From Bin55 sp963664665 (GTDB taxonomy: Bacteria > Pseudomonadota > Gammaproteobacteria > Pseudomonadales > Azotimanducaceae), in the NCBI GenBank assembly GCA_963664665.2, contig CAXXMH010000008.1:186001-250000 (forward strand): a stretch of DNA of 64,000 nt, written 5' to 3'. Of the stretch, positions 25,517 through 35,224 are shown one piece after another. The notes under the pieces were generated by a model, which saw only the letters and a program-made list of their open reading frames with translations, was not told where the DNA came from and ran no database searches. The position numbers and the translations under genes are program-made. Position 1 is the stretch's first letter, and the number at the start of each line of letters is the position of its first letter.

Positions 25517-28384
25517 ATGCCCTCCAGTCACGATACGATCGCTGTTCGCGGTGCGCGAACCCATAACCTACAAAATATCGATGTTGACCTACCCCGCGAC
25601 AAGCTGATCGTCGTAACGGGGTTATCCGGGTCAGGTAAATCTTCGCTCGCGTTCGATACCTTATACGCTGAAGGCCAGCGGCGTTATGTTGAATCGCTAT
25701 CGGCATACGCACGCCAATTCCTTTCAATGATGGGCAAGCCCGATGTAGACCACATTGACGGCCTTTCACCGGCGATTTCAATCGAACAGAAAGCTACTTC
25801 CCATAACCCACGTTCGACAGTCGGCACGATCACGGAAATCTATGACTATCTACGCCTTCTCTATGCGCGGGTCGGTGAACCACGTTGTCCGACCCATGGG
25901 AACAAGCTGGATGCTCAGACGATATCTGAAATGGTCGATCACGCGCTGGCGTACCCAGAGGGTACACGTGCCATGGTATTGGCGCCAGTCATTGAAGATC
26001 GCAAAGGCGAACACGAGCATGTATTCGCGGAACTCGCAGCCGCTGGTTACGTACGCGCACGCATCGACGGTATCGTAGTTGAACTTGACACAAAACCCAA
26101 TCTCCACAAGAACCGTAAACACACGATTGAAGCGGTCGTTGATCGTTGCGTTATCCGGCCTGATAACCAACAACGATTGGCGGAGAGTTTCGAAACCGCG
26201 TTGGAGCTAGGTGAAGGACGAGCGCTCCTCGTTGGCATGGATGATGCCGATACGATTCCAGAAACGGTCTACTCTAATCGATACGCCTGTCCCAAATGCG
26301 GTTATTCGATCGTCGAACTTGAACCACGGATGTTCTCTTTCAACAGTCCTCATGGTGCGTGCAGCAGTTGCGACGGCTTAGGAACCGAGCAGAGTTTCTC
26401 TCCAGATCGCGTGATCGTCGACGCCTCCTTATCCCTCGCTGAAGGGGCGTGTATGGGTTGGAGTCGAAATACCCGGCATTACTTTCACATGTTTGAAAGG
26501 CTCGGAGAACACTACGGCTTTGATCCTGACAAACCGTGGCGTCGACTCAAGAAAGAACACCAGAACATCATCCTATATGGCTCGGGCGACGAGAAGATCG
26601 ACTTCAGCTTCAAACTTCGGAACGGGCGTGTCATCAAAAGAGTCTTCAGATTTGAAGGCGTGTTGCCGATGTTAAAGCGGCGAATGCACGAAACCAGTTC
26701 TGATGGCATCCGGGAACATCTTGCGGCCATGATGTCCAATGCACCTTGTTCAGAGTGTGGCGGATCGCGACTACGCGAAGAAGCTCGAAACGTGTTCATC
26801 GGTGACCAAAACATCGATCAGATCACGGCTTATTCCATTCACCACGCCCTCGAATACTTCGATAACCTCAAATTCACAGGGCAACGTAAGATCATCAGCG
26901 AGAAGATCCTCATAGATATCCGAGCGCGCCTGCGGTTTCTAAACGACGTTGGGTTGACCTATCTCACCTTGAATCGCAGTGCAGGAACGTTATCCGGTGG
27001 CGAAGCGCAACGAATCCGGTTAGCTAGTCAAATTGGTGCGGGACTGGTCGGTGTGATGTATATTCTGGACGAGCCATCAATTGGCTTACATCAACGCGAC
27101 AATGGTCGATTACTGCAGACGCTTTGCCACTTGCGGGATATCGGTAATACGGTAATCATCGTTGAACACGACGAAGAAGCCATTCGAACGGCTGATCACA
27201 TCGTAGATATTGGTCCTGGTGCTGGCATACATGGTGGCACAATCGTCGCGCAAGGTCAGATCGAGGCGATAAAAAAGACATCGGGATCAATCACCGGCGA
27301 CTATCTTGCGGGACGCCGAGTCATCGAGGTCCCCACCAAGCGCACGCCTGTCAACCGCAAGCGCATCGTCAAGATAACTGAAGCCAAAGGAAATAACTTA
27401 AAGAAAATTGAAGTTGCGATTCCAGTCGGGCTGTTCACATGCGTGACCGGGGTATCAGGATCTGGTAAATCTACTTTCGTAAACCAGACGCTCTATCCCA
27501 TCACAGCGAGAGAGCTCAATAAGGCAACTACCCTCGTCGCGAAAGAACACGGCAGTTGCGAAGGCCTCCAGCATCTTGATAAAGTCGTAGAGATCGACCA
27601 GAGCCCAATCGGCAGAACACCGCGATCTAACCCAGCAACCTATACACAGATGTTTGGTCCAATCCGGGATATCTTTGCTCGTACGCAGGAAGCACGTGCG
27701 CGAGGCTACAAACCAGGTCGCTTCAGCTTTAACGTGAAAGGTGGTCGGTGCGAGGCATGCCGCGGCGATGGTCTTATCAAGGTCGAGATGCACTTTTTAC
27801 CGGATGTCTACGTCCGATGTGATGTATGTGAGGGTAAACGCTACAACCGAGAGACCTTAGAAGTCCGATACAAAGGCAAAAACATCCACGATGTGCTGGA
27901 TATGGATGTCGAAGAAGCATCTGAATTCTTCTCGGCAATACCAACCATTCACAAGAAACTTCAAACGCTTCAAGACGTTGGTTTGTCCTATATTCGTCTC
28001 GGTCAGAGTGCGACCACGCTATCCGGTGGCGAAGCGCAGCGAGTCAAGCTGTCGCGTGAACTCTCGAAGACCGACACAGGTAGCACGCTCTACATCCTTG
28101 ACGAACCAACTACCGGGTTGCATTTCTACGACATCCAGCATCTTCTCGATGTCTTACATCGCCTGCGTGACCGCGGCAATACAGTGGTCGTGATCGAACA
28201 CAATCTCGACGTTATCAAGACAGCAGATTGGGTGATTGATCTAGGACCCGAAGGTGGATCCGGGGGCGGGGAAGTAGTTGCCGAAGGTACGCCTGAACAG
28301 TTAGCGGCGCATGAGCAGTCGTATACCGGGCAATTTCTGCGACCGGTACTAAGGCAACTCGAATTAAACCAAGCCGCTGGATAG
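25517..28384 (+). CDS. uvrA: UvrA excinuclease ABC subunit A
   Basis: 955 residues; damage-recognition ATPase of nucleotide excision repair. Two ABC modules: Walker A GLSGSGKSS near residue 40 and GVSGSGKST near 645, signatures LSGGEAQRIRLA and LSGGEAQRVKLS, and Walker B in ILDEPSIGLH and ILDEPTTGLH. Zinc modules CPKCGYS...CSSC and CEACRGDG...CDVC are intact. The ATG at 25517 matches family length; a GTG 15 nt upstream is possible. Divergent from the alkyltransferase-TetR gene, placing two DNA-repair genes on one regulatory region. No convincing LexA box was seen. Confidence 0.97.
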   Translation: MPSSHDTIAVRGARTHNLQNIDVDLPRDKLIVVTGLSGSGKSSLAFDTLYAEGQRRYVESLSAYARQFLSMMGKPDVDHIDGLSPAISIEQKATSHNPRSTVGTITEIYDYLRLLYARVGEPRCPTHGNKLDAQTISEMVDHALAYPEGTRAMVLAPVIEDRKGEHEHVFAELAAAGYVRARIDGIVVELDTKPNLHKNRKHTIEAVVDRCVIRPDNQQRLAESFETALELGEGRALLVGMDDADTIPETVYSNRYACPKCGYSIVELEPRMFSFNSPHGACSSCDGLGTEQSFSPDRVIVDASLSLAEGACMGWSRNTRHYFHMFERLGEHYGFDPDKPWRRLKKEHQNIILYGSGDEKIDFSFKLRNGRVIKRVFRFEGVLPMLKRRMHETSSDGIREHLAAMMSNAPCSECGGSRLREEARNVFIGDQNIDQITAYSIHHALEYFDNLKFTGQRKIISEKILIDIRARLRFLNDVGLTYLTLNRSAGTLSGGEAQRIRLASQIGAGLVGVMYILDEPSIGLHQRDNGRLLQTLCHLRDIGNTVIIVEHDEEAIRTADHIVDIGPGAGIHGGTIVAQGQIEAIKKTSGSITGDYLAGRRVIEVPTKRTPVNRKRIVKITEAKGNNLKKIEVAIPVGLFTCVTGVSGSGKSTFVNQTLYPITARELNKATTLVAKEHGSCEGLQHLDKVVEIDQSPIGRTPRSNPATYTQMFGPIRDIFARTQEARARGYKPGRFSFNVKGGRCEACRGDGLIKVEMHFLPDVYVRCDVCEGKRYNRETLEVRYKGKNIHDVLDMDVEEASEFFSAIPTIHKKLQTLQDVGLSYIRLGQSATTLSGGEAQRVKLSRELSKTDTGSTLYILDEPTTGLHFYDIQHLLDVLHRLRDRGNTVVVIEHNLDVIKTADWVIDLGPEGGSGGGEVVAEGTPEQLAAHEQSYTGQFLRPVLRQLELNQAAG

Positions 28385-28414
28385 CTGCCTTCCGCTATCG
28401 GTCGGTCAGCGGAT

Positions 28415-29047
28415 TCAGGCCTTTGGCTTGTCCGTCTCCTCAGCCGCTTGCGCATCATCCTGCGATTCGGCTTCTGGCTCATCAGATTCTGTAGATGTAG
28501 AACTGCTAATCTCGTCGACTTCAGCCGTGGATTCAGCTTCGTCGTCTACCGCTTCGTCTGTCACCTCCGCCGACTCTGACTCTACCGATGCGTCGGTCTC
28601 AGCGGCTTCAGTTATGACTGCCGCTTCCTCGTCTTGAGTCGCAGAATCTGTGGGTAACAATGGCTCAGGCGCTTGTTCAACCGCCACTTCCGGTTGGTCC
28701 ATGAGTTGCATGTAGGCAACCATCGCGGAGTCTCCTCGGCGAAATCCAGCCTTTAAGATCCTCGTGTACCCGCCGGGGCGATTTAGATATCTTGGCCCTA
28801 GCTCTGTAAACAGCTTCCCGACTGCAGCTTTGTTTCGGAGTTTCGCAAACGCGCGACGCCGATTCGCCACGGAATCGTTTTTGCTTAACGTGATCAAGGG
28901 TTCGACGTATCGTCGAAGTTCCTTCGCCTTGACGACGGTCGTCTTGATCGTTTCATGCTCGATCAGTGACGCTGACATATTCGATAGCATCGCTTTCCGG
29001 TGCGCCGACGTGCGATTCAGGTGCCGTCCGCTTTTCTGATGTCTCAT
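28415..29047 (-). CDS. rplQ: 50S ribosomal protein L17 with long acidic C-terminal tail
   Basis: 210 residues; the first 120 match L17 (MRHQKSGRHLNRTSAHRKAM, then LRNKAAVGKLFTELGPRY and GGYTRILKAGFRRGD). E. coli L17 is 127 residues, so about 85 extra residues are present: a low-complexity tail of Glu, Asp, Ser, Ala and Thr. Last gene of the ribosomal block, 41 nt after rpoA. L17 lines the peptide exit tunnel near its opening; the tail may reach the solvent side. Confidence 0.95.
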   Translation of the reverse strand: MRHQKSGRHLNRTSAHRKAMLSNMSASLIEHETIKTTVVKAKELRRYVEPLITLSKNDSVANRRRAFAKLRNKAAVGKLFTELGPRYLNRPGGYTRILKAGFRRGDSAMVAYMQLMDQPEVAVEQAPEPLLPTDSATQDEEAAVITEAAETDASVESESAEVTDEAVDDEAESTAEVDEISSSTSTESDEPEAESQDDAQAAEETDKPKA

Positions 29048-29088
29048 GTAACCGATTACCTATCTACGCAGCGTGATTCGAATTTGCT

Positions 29089-30195
29089 CTAGTTTTGCTT
29101 GGCCATGTAGCTCGGCACTTCCATGCCGATGTGGAGACTCATCACTAGCAGCGCGTCCTTAATCTCCTGTAAGGACTTGCGCCCTAGATTGGGTGTCTTC
29201 ATGAGGTCAGACTCTTGCTTGCTGACCAGATCGCCAATCGTCTCAATCCCTTCAGACCGCAGTGCATTCATGGCACGCACACTCAACGTGAGATCCTCAA
29301 TCGAGAAGAAAAACTCTCGAGGTACTTCCTCACTAGCCGTGTCAGCTACGGTGGTGGCTGCCGTAGGCAACAACCCTTCGTCCACGAACGCACTCAACTG
29401 CTGCTGCAAGATGCTCGCGGCACGAGTGATGATCTCTTGAGCGTCGATCGCGCCGTTCGTTTCGACCTCAAGAATCAACTTGTCTAAGTCAGTTCTTTGC
29501 TCGACACGTGTGCTTTCGACCTGATAAACCACTCTTTGGACTGGGCTATAGCTCGCATCCAACATCAGATGACCGGTGGTCACGGTTTCAAAATCATCGC
29601 CTTTGTCGCTTGCCGGAACGTAACCGCGGCCTTTCGTTACGGTTGCTTCAAGATAGATTTCGCCTTTTTCACCTAGCGTACAAACGACGTGATCAGGATT
29701 GGCGATTTCGACGTTGGCATTGTCTTGAAAGTCTTTAGCCGTAACTTTCACTTCCTTCTTGGAAGCCCCTTTTGCATTCAAACGCAATACAGCGGTCGGT
29801 TGAGTACCGTTAAGTCGAACGCTGACACCCTTGAGATTCAAGAGTATGTCAACGACGTCTTCATAGACGCCTTCAACATTCGAGTAGGGTTGCTCGACCC
29901 CGTCGATTTTCACCTCGGTGATTGCACTGCCGGGCATGAAGCCAAGAATGATTCGACGTAGCGCATTGCCAACCGTGTGGCCCATCCCACGTTCAAATGG
30001 TTCGAGGACGACCTTCAGAGCGCGTTTTGGATCCATGTCATCGATCGGTTCGACAACCATGGTGGCAGGTGTAAGCAAAGTGCCGACCTGCTGCAGCGAC
30101 ATTGCACCGTCTTGCCCTTCTTCGGAAGTGGCTTCGTCGGTCACCGGCGCGTCGTCAGCGCTGTTTGCTTCAAGCTGGGACGATTCTGCTGTCAT
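29089..30195 (-). CDS. rpoA: RNA polymerase alpha subunit with N-terminal extension
   Basis: 368 residues against 329 in E. coli. The extra length is largely an acidic N-terminal stretch of about 40 residues before VEPIDDMDPKRALKVVLEP. The core is normal: alpha-NTD with GMGHTVGNALRRIILGFMPG, alpha-CTD with LRSEGIETIGDLV and TPNLGRKSLQEIKDALL. It lies between rpsD and rplQ as in all gammaproteobacteria. A start further in (M near residue 32) would still leave the alpha core intact. Confidence 0.96.
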   Translation of the reverse strand: MTAESSQLEANSADDAPVTDEATSEEGQDGAMSLQQVGTLLTPATMVVEPIDDMDPKRALKVVLEPFERGMGHTVGNALRRIILGFMPGSAITEVKIDGVEQPYSNVEGVYEDVVDILLNLKGVSVRLNGTQPTAVLRLNAKGASKKEVKVTAKDFQDNANVEIANPDHVVCTLGEKGEIYLEATVTKGRGYVPASDKGDDFETVTTGHLMLDASYSPVQRVVYQVESTRVEQRTDLDKLILEVETNGAIDAQEIITRAASILQQQLSAFVDEGLLPTAATTVADTASEEVPREFFFSIEDLTLSVRAMNALRSEGIETIGDLVSKQESDLMKTPNLGRKSLQEIKDALLVMSLHIGMEVPSYMAKQN

Positions 30196-30286
30196 TGATG
30201 TGATGGTCCTCTTATGACCAAAGGTGAGAGTGTGTTGCTACCTTTCGGCGCCAACGCAACGCGTCGCGCCTCAAGCCGGAGCTTCG

Positions 30287-30919
30287 CTACTTGGAGTAAT
30301 GCTCGACAATCAGGTTTTCTTGGATTTCATGGGAAAGCTCTTCCCGATCCGGATAACGCTTGAAAATGCTCGATTGGTTTTCGGTATCGACTTCAATCCA
30401 ATCGATTGGCGCACGTTGTTCCGCTAACTGGAGCGCAACCTGGATTCGAACCTGACCCTTCGCCCGATCCCGAACCGTGACTACATCCCCTTCACTTACT
30501 TGATATGACGAGATATTGACCACAACGCCGTTGACCTCGATGGATTTGTGTGACACGAGTTGACGTGATTCAGCCCGCGTGCTACCAAACCCAGAACGAT
30601 AAACTACGTTGTCAAGTCGACACTCCAACAATCGTAGCAAATTCGCCCCCGTGGCGCCCTTCTGCCGATCCGCTTTCTTGTAGTAGTTGCGAAACTGGCG
30701 TTCAAGCACGCCGTAGAGTCGCTTCACTTTCTGTTTCTCGCGCAGTTGGATCGCAAAGTCAGATTGACGTCCGCGACCCGCATTCCGTCGAATGTTCGGT
30801 TCGCCAGGTTTTTTACCTTCTTTGCACTTATCACTAAGCGCGCGTACGCCGCTCTTCAGAAAGAGATCCGTTCCTTCGCGTCGCGATAACTTGAGCTTGG
30901 GGCCTAGATACCTTGCCAT
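30287..30919 (-). CDS. rpsD: 30S ribosomal protein S4
   Basis: 210 residues (E. coli 206). Begins MARYLGPKLKLSRREGTDL, without the four-Cys zinc motif; S4 RNA-binding domain with LECRLDNVVYRSGFGSTRAESRQLVSHKSIEVNG. A primary 16S binder and, in relatives, the translational repressor of the alpha operon. It is followed by a 91-nt spacer before rpoA that could hold a processing or regulatory site. Confidence 0.97.
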   Translation of the reverse strand: MARYLGPKLKLSRREGTDLFLKSGVRALSDKCKEGKKPGEPNIRRNAGRGRQSDFAIQLREKQKVKRLYGVLERQFRNYYKKADRQKGATGANLLRLLECRLDNVVYRSGFGSTRAESRQLVSHKSIEVNGVVVNISSYQVSEGDVVTVRDRAKGQVRIQVALQLAEQRAPIDWIEVDTENQSSIFKRYPDREELSHEIQENLIVEHYSK

Positions 30920-30931
30920 ATTCGAATTCCC

Positions 30932-31333
30932 TTAGATGCGACGTCGCTTCGGTGGACGACAGCCATTGTGAGGTAACGGCGTCACGTCTGTAATCGTGTT
31001 GATACGCAGACCTTCAGCGTTCATCGCACGGACGGCGGATTCACGACCCGGTCCCGGTCCTTTTACGTACACGTCGACGCTTTTCATGTCGAACGTATCC
31101 ATGACCTGACGTGCCACAAATGAAGCTGCTTCTTGCGCTGCAAATGGTGTGCTCTTACGTGATCCTCGATAACCCGAGCCACCCGCGGTCTTCCAACCGA
31201 GCGTATTACCCTGACGATCCGTAATGGTGATGATCGTGTTATTGAATGACGCGTGCACATGCGCCAAGCCGTCTGACACCGCACGTCGTTGACGACGTCT
31301 GGATGACGAATCGCTTCGATCGCCTCTAGCCAT
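30932..31333 (-). CDS. rpsK: 30S ribosomal protein S11
   Basis: 133 residues (E. coli 129). HVHASFNNTIITITDRQGN near the start and KGPGPGRESAVRAMNAEGLRI later are diagnostic; the C-terminus ends in PHNGCRPPKRRRI. Platform protein of the 30S subunit near the mRNA exit. Twelve nt before rpsD. Confidence 0.97.
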   Translation of the reverse strand: MARGDRSDSSSRRRQRRAVSDGLAHVHASFNNTIITITDRQGNTLGWKTAGGSGYRGSRKSTPFAAQEAASFVARQVMDTFDMKSVDVYVKGPGPGRESAVRAMNAEGLRINTITDVTPLPHNGCRPPKRRRI

Positions 31334-31336
31334 ACT

Positions 31337-31690
31337 TTAGCCTCTGTTTAACTTGCGACCGCGCCGCGTGCGCGCGTTGGTTTGGGTGCGTTGACCACGA
31401 ACCGGCATGCCTCGTCGATGGCGGATCCCTCGATAGCAGCCTAAATCCATGAGGCGTTTCACGTTCATATCCCGTTCGCGCCGTAAGTCCCCTTCAACGG
31501 TTAGCTTCGCGACTTCACCGCGGAGCAAATCTAGTTCCGCTTCGCTGAGATCGGAAATCTTTGCATTAGGTTTAACGCCAGCGTTGCCACACATCTGTTC
31601 AGCAGTGGTCCGCCCGATCCCGTAAATGTAAGTGAGCGCGATTCCCGCATGCTTCTGATCGGGAATATTGACGCCTGAAATCCGTGCCAT
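31337..31690 (-). CDS. rpsM: 30S ribosomal protein S13
   Basis: 117 residues (E. coli 118). The start MARISGVNIPDQKHAGIALTYIYGIGRTTA at 31690 fits the family; a longer frame to 31750 is not supported. C-terminal basic tail RGQRTQTNARTRRGRK contacts the P-site tRNA in known structures. First gene of the alpha operon after rpmJ. Confidence 0.97.
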   Translation of the reverse strand: MARISGVNIPDQKHAGIALTYIYGIGRTTAEQMCGNAGVKPNAKISDLSEAELDLLRGEVAKLTVEGDLRRERDMNVKRLMDLGCYRGIRHRRGMPVRGQRTQTNARTRRGRKLNRG

Positions 31691-31694
31691 TGGC

Positions 31695-31808
31695 CTAACC
31701 CTGTCTTTGTTTGTGCTTCGGATCGTCGCAAATGACGTACAAAACGCCACGACGCCGTACGACTTTGCAGTTCCTGCACATCTTCTTGATGGATGCTCGT
31801 ACTTTCAT
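31695..31808 (-). CDS. rpmJ: 50S ribosomal protein L36
   Basis: 37 residues, very short. Sequence MKVRASIKKMCRNCKVVRRRG then VICDDPKHKQRQG; the CxxC, later Cys and His form the zinc site of the zinc-binding L36 form. It sits between secY and rpsM, as in E. coli, with 4-18 nt spacing. Confidence 0.95.
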   Translation of the reverse strand: MKVRASIKKMCRNCKVVRRRGVLYVICDDPKHKQRQG

Positions 31809-31826
31809 AACTGTCCTCGTAACGAC

Positions 31827-33164
31827 TCAGCGTCGCCTGTAATTGCGCAAGTTCGACTTTTCCATGAGCTTGGCGTATTGACTCGACACAAGATGAGCTT
31901 GGACCTGCGACATGAAGTCCATTGAGACCACTACGACAATCAAAAGTGCCGTACCGCCGAGCTGAAACGTGATGTCGAAAAAGACGATCATGAATTCGGG
32001 TAGTAAGCACACCAAAGCCACGTACAAAGAGCCGAACACCGTCAGTCTCGTGATGACATCGTCAATGTGATTGGTCGTCTGAACCCCGGGTCGGATGCCT
32101 GGGATATACGCCCCCTGACGTTTCAGATTGTCCGCAACATCTTTCGGGTCGAACACGATCGCAGTATAGAAGAAGCTGAAAAAGATGATGCCAGCCCCGA
32201 ACAGCAAGATATACAACGGACGACCAGGACTGAGTTCTAAGGCAACGTCTTGAAGCCAACCCATACCGACACCTTGGCCAAACCATTGCGCCATCGATGC
32301 GGGGGCCAACAACAGACTGGACGCGAAAATCGCCGGAATTACACCAGCCATATTCACTTTCAACGGTAGATGAGTCTGTTGGCCTTGAACGACTCGTCGA
32401 CCTTGTTGTCTTTTCGCGTAATTCACGGGAATTCGTCTTTGACCGCGTTCGATGAAGACCACGAACCCTACGACTACAACCGCGAACAAACCGACTGCGA
32501 GCAACGCAACGATATTGGTCGTCCCTTGTCGGGCGGCTTCAAAGGCCTGTCCTATCGCAGAGGGGAAGCCCGACACAATACCAGCAAAAATCAGCAGAGA
32601 AATGCCATTCCCCACGCCTCGTTCCGTGATCTGTTCGCCTAGCCACATCATGAACATCGCACCGGTCACAAGTGTTGTGATCGAGACGAAGTAAAAGCCA
32701 TAGCCAGGATCAAACGGCAACCCTTGCGCCGCAATACCACCCGTCATGGCTGTGCCCTGCACGAGTGCGATCAGCAAAGTTCCATACCGGGTGTACTTTG
32801 TGATCTTGCGCCGACCTGCTTCACCTTCTTTACGAAGTTGATTCAACGTTGGGTACATCATCGTGAGGAGATTCATGATGATGCTTGACGTAATGTAGGG
32901 CATCACCCCCATCGCCAAGATGCTCATGCGCTCGAGTGCACCCCCCGAGAACATGTTGAACAAATCAAGAATTCCCCCTTGATTCGCCTCAAATAGGTCC
33001 GCTAGGCGGTCCGGATTAATCCCAGGTACGGGTATGTGCGTGCCAATTCGGTAAACCAACAACGCAAACAACACAAACAACAGCCGATTACGCAGTTCAG
33101 ACAATCCTGTCTGCACACCGGCTAGTGTTGGCCCGGTCGGCGGTGTGGATGCAGTGGTTACCAT
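31827..33164 (-). CDS. secY: SecY protein translocase channel
   Basis: 445 residues (E. coli 443); ten membrane helices. Recognisable stretches: LFVLFALLVYRIGTHIPVPGINP in helix 1 region, IPNVFASSLLL-like helix near the plug, and QGTAMTGG. Inner-membrane channel that works with SecE and SecG. Its position between rplO and rpmJ at the end of the spc genes is standard. Confidence 0.97.
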   Translation of the reverse strand: MVTTASTPPTGPTLAGVQTGLSELRNRLLFVLFALLVYRIGTHIPVPGINPDRLADLFEANQGGILDLFNMFSGGALERMSILAMGVMPYITSSIIMNLLTMMYPTLNQLRKEGEAGRRKITKYTRYGTLLIALVQGTAMTGGIAAQGLPFDPGYGFYFVSITTLVTGAMFMMWLGEQITERGVGNGISLLIFAGIVSGFPSAIGQAFEAARQGTTNIVALLAVGLFAVVVVGFVVFIERGQRRIPVNYAKRQQGRRVVQGQQTHLPLKVNMAGVIPAIFASSLLLAPASMAQWFGQGVGMGWLQDVALELSPGRPLYILLFGAGIIFFSFFYTAIVFDPKDVADNLKRQGAYIPGIRPGVQTTNHIDDVITRLTVFGSLYVALVCLLPEFMIVFFDITFQLGGTALLIVVVVSMDFMSQVQAHLVSSQYAKLMEKSNLRNYRRR

Positions 33165-33176
33165 GAGCTTAGGTGT

Positions 33177-33617
33177 CTAAACCTCGACCTTACCACCAGC
33201 TGCCTCAATGGCCGCTTTCGCGCCATTCGAGACCTTCAAGCCTTTTACCGTCACCGCGCGATCTACATTTCCTGACAGAAAAACACGGGCCCGTTTCACT
33301 TGTCGTGATAACACCCCTGCTGCGACCAATGACGCTAACGTAACTTCGTCGCCCTCAACGCTGTTGAGTTCACCAAGTCTTACTTCTGATGTCGTTCGTC
33401 CTTTTAGCGACTTGAATCCAAAGGTCGGCACGCGTTTCTGCAGCGGAAGTTGCCCACCTTCGAAGCCAAGGCGAACTCCTCCGCCTGAACGCGAGTTTTG
33501 ACCTTTATTGCCACGACCGCAGGTGCCGCCCTGACCGGCGGATGCGCCGCGGCCAACCCGTTTCCGCGTCTGACGACTACCTTTTGCCGGCGCTATTTTG
33601 TTCAATCGGAGTGCCAT
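33177..33617 (-). CDS. rplO: 50S ribosomal protein L15
   Basis: 146 residues (E. coli 144). Starts at MALRLNKIAPAKGSRQTRKRVGRG (ATG at 33617); GGTCGRGNKGQNSRSGGGVRLGFEGGQ is the basic Gly-rich RNA-binding stretch. The upstream in-frame M at 33632 is inside the preceding rpmD spacing and unlikely. Confidence 0.96.
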   Translation of the reverse strand: MALRLNKIAPAKGSRQTRKRVGRGASAGQGGTCGRGNKGQNSRSGGGVRLGFEGGQLPLQKRVPTFGFKSLKGRTTSEVRLGELNSVEGDEVTLASLVAAGVLSRQVKRARVFLSGNVDRAVTVKGLKVSNGAKAAIEAAGGKVEV

Positions 33618-33621
33618 GAAC

Positions 33622-33816
33622 CTACGCCTCACCTTCTACATGGACCATATAGTCGACCTGGCCAATCATCCCTCGAATCGAAGGCGTATCTTCAAGCTCA
33701 ACGGACTGGCCGACCCGTCTCAAACCCAGTCCACGCACACATGCTCGATGCTTAGGCATGCGTCCAATCGGACTCCTGGTCAATTTGACAACCAATGTCT
33801 TCTTCTTGCTCGCCAT
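33622..33816 (-). CDS. rpmD: 50S ribosomal protein L30
   Basis: 64 residues (E. coli 59). LVVKLTRSPIGRMPKHRACV and RRVGQSVELEDTPSIRGMIGQV are typical. It lies between rpsE and rplO with 4-nt gaps on each side. Confidence 0.96.
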   Translation of the reverse strand: MASKKKTLVVKLTRSPIGRMPKHRACVRGLGLRRVGQSVELEDTPSIRGMIGQVDYMVHVEGEA

Positions 33817-33820
33817 GCCG

Positions 33821-34324
33821 TTAACCGATTACTTGCTCTACGGTCAAGCCTCGCTTCGCCGCAATCATGTCGGGCGAGTTAATCTTGCGCAAGCCTTGGA
33901 CCACTGCGACCACCACGTTGACAGGATTTGTCGAGCCGTAGCATTTTGCTAGCACGTCCCGCACCCCGGCGGCTTCAAGTACCGCACGCATGGTCCCACC
34001 AGCAATGATGCCGGTTCCCTCTGAGGCAGGACTCATGAATATCTTCGACGCACCATGCTTCTCGGTAACCGCATACCACAAGGTCGTCCCGTTCAGCTCG
34101 ATGTCGAACATATTGCGACGCGCAGCTTCGCCCGACTTTGTAATTGCCGTTGCCAGTTCTCGCGCACGACCGTGCCCAAAGCCAATCCGACCGTTGCCAT
34201 TACCAACCACGGTGAGTGCTTTATGGGTAACGATCCGACCACCTTTTACGGTCTTATTCACCCGCTTAAAGTCGACCAGTTTTTCGATCAACCCTTCTTC
34301 GCGACTTTCGTCCGTGTAAGCCAT
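33821..34324 (-). CDS. rpsE: 30S ribosomal protein S5
   Basis: 167 residues, same as E. coli. S5 N-domain with KGGRIVTHKALTVVGNGNGRIGFGHGRARE and C-domain PASEGTGIIAGGTMRAVLEAAGV. Involved in decoding fidelity at the mRNA entry. The spectinomycin-loop residues are not those of E. coli in detail, but family variation here is common. Confidence 0.97.
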   Translation of the reverse strand: MAYTDESREEGLIEKLVDFKRVNKTVKGGRIVTHKALTVVGNGNGRIGFGHGRARELATAITKSGEAARRNMFDIELNGTTLWYAVTEKHGASKIFMSPASEGTGIIAGGTMRAVLEAAGVRDVLAKCYGSTNPVNVVVAVVQGLRKINSPDMIAAKRGLTVEQVIG

Positions 34325-34326
34325 CT

Positions 34327-34677
34327 CTAGAACACCAATCCTTCTTCTCGAGCCGCATCTGCAAGACTCTTCACACGTCCGTGATACTTGAATCCGGCAC
34401 GATCAAATGCAACTTGTTTGACACCAGCTTCTAGAGCACGTTTTGCTACGAGCGTACCCACCGCAGCCGCTGCGGCTTTGTTTCCGGTTTGGCTTTCTCG
34501 CAATGGCGCTTCCAATGTCGATGCTTGAGCCACAACTCGGTCACCGTGACCATCGATCACTTGTGCGTACATGTGTTGCGAGGTGCGATGAACGCAAAGT
34601 CGCGACCGTCCAAGTTCACGTGACTTCAAGCGCGCCCGTCGCGCGCGTCGCATCCGTGTCGCCGTTTTCCAGTTCAT
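34327..34677 (-). CDS. rplR: 50S ribosomal protein L18
   Basis: 116 residues (E. coli 117). MARRARLKSRELGRSRLCVHRTSQHMYAQVID-type start and the C-terminal KQVAFDRAGFKYHGRVKSLADAAREEGL are diagnostic. Binds 5S rRNA in the central protuberance. Two nt before rpsE. Confidence 0.96.
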   Translation of the reverse strand: MNWKTATRMRRARRARLKSRELGRSRLCVHRTSQHMYAQVIDGHGDRVVAQASTLEAPLRESQTGNKAAAAAVGTLVAKRALEAGVKQVAFDRAGFKYHGRVKSLADAAREEGLVF

Positions 34678-34681
34678 GGTC

Positions 34682-35215
34682 TTACTTCTTCTTACCTTCT
34701 TTTCGTCTCACGTACTCGTTTAGATAGCGAACACCCTTCCCTTTGTAAGGCTCAGGTGGACGCAAACTACGAATTTCGGCGGCTACTTGACCCACTTGCT
34801 GGCGATCAATACCACTAACTACGATCGACGTTTGAGTGGGTGTCGTAATTTCGATGCCGTCTGGAATCGGGAAATCCACCGGTTGTGAGTAACCCAGCAT
34901 CAGATTTAGGCTTTTTGTTTCGATTCGCGCGCGATAACCCGTACCTTGCAGCTCGAGCTGCTTTTCCCAGCGATCTGTAACACCACGAACCATGTTGCGC
35001 AATAACGCTTGATAGGTTCCTGCCAGAGCGTATTCGATTCGAGCTGACGATCGCGGTGTAATAGCCAAGTCGCCGTTTTCCTGCGTTACATCGATGCCAC
35101 CTTTGACGTCGAGCGTCAGTTCACCGTGCTTTCCTTTAACCGTGACGGACGATGCGTTCAATGCAACATCGACGCCTTCTGGGACCGGTACAGTTCTATT
35201 GCTCGCCTTGGCCAT
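34682..35215 (-). CDS. rplF: 50S ribosomal protein L6
   Basis: 177 residues, same as E. coli. The two repeated L6 domains are visible, ending with PEPYKGKGVRYLNEYVRRKEGKKK. The ATG at 35215 has AGGA seven nt upstream and is preferred to the TTG at 35221. Confidence 0.96.
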   Translation of the reverse strand: MAKASNRTVPVPEGVDVALNASSVTVKGKHGELTLDVKGGIDVTQENGDLAITPRSSARIEYALAGTYQALLRNMVRGVTDRWEKQLELQGTGYRARIETKSLNLMLGYSQPVDFPIPDGIEITTPTQTSIVVSGIDRQQVGQVAAEIRSLRPPEPYKGKGVRYLNEYVRRKEGKKK

Positions 35216-35224
35216 CGTCAAATC

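Noticed and set aside
28385..28414. CCGCT...AGCGG repeat between uvrA and rplQ
   Set aside because: Only 5 bp with a long loop and no T-run; too weak to call a terminator.
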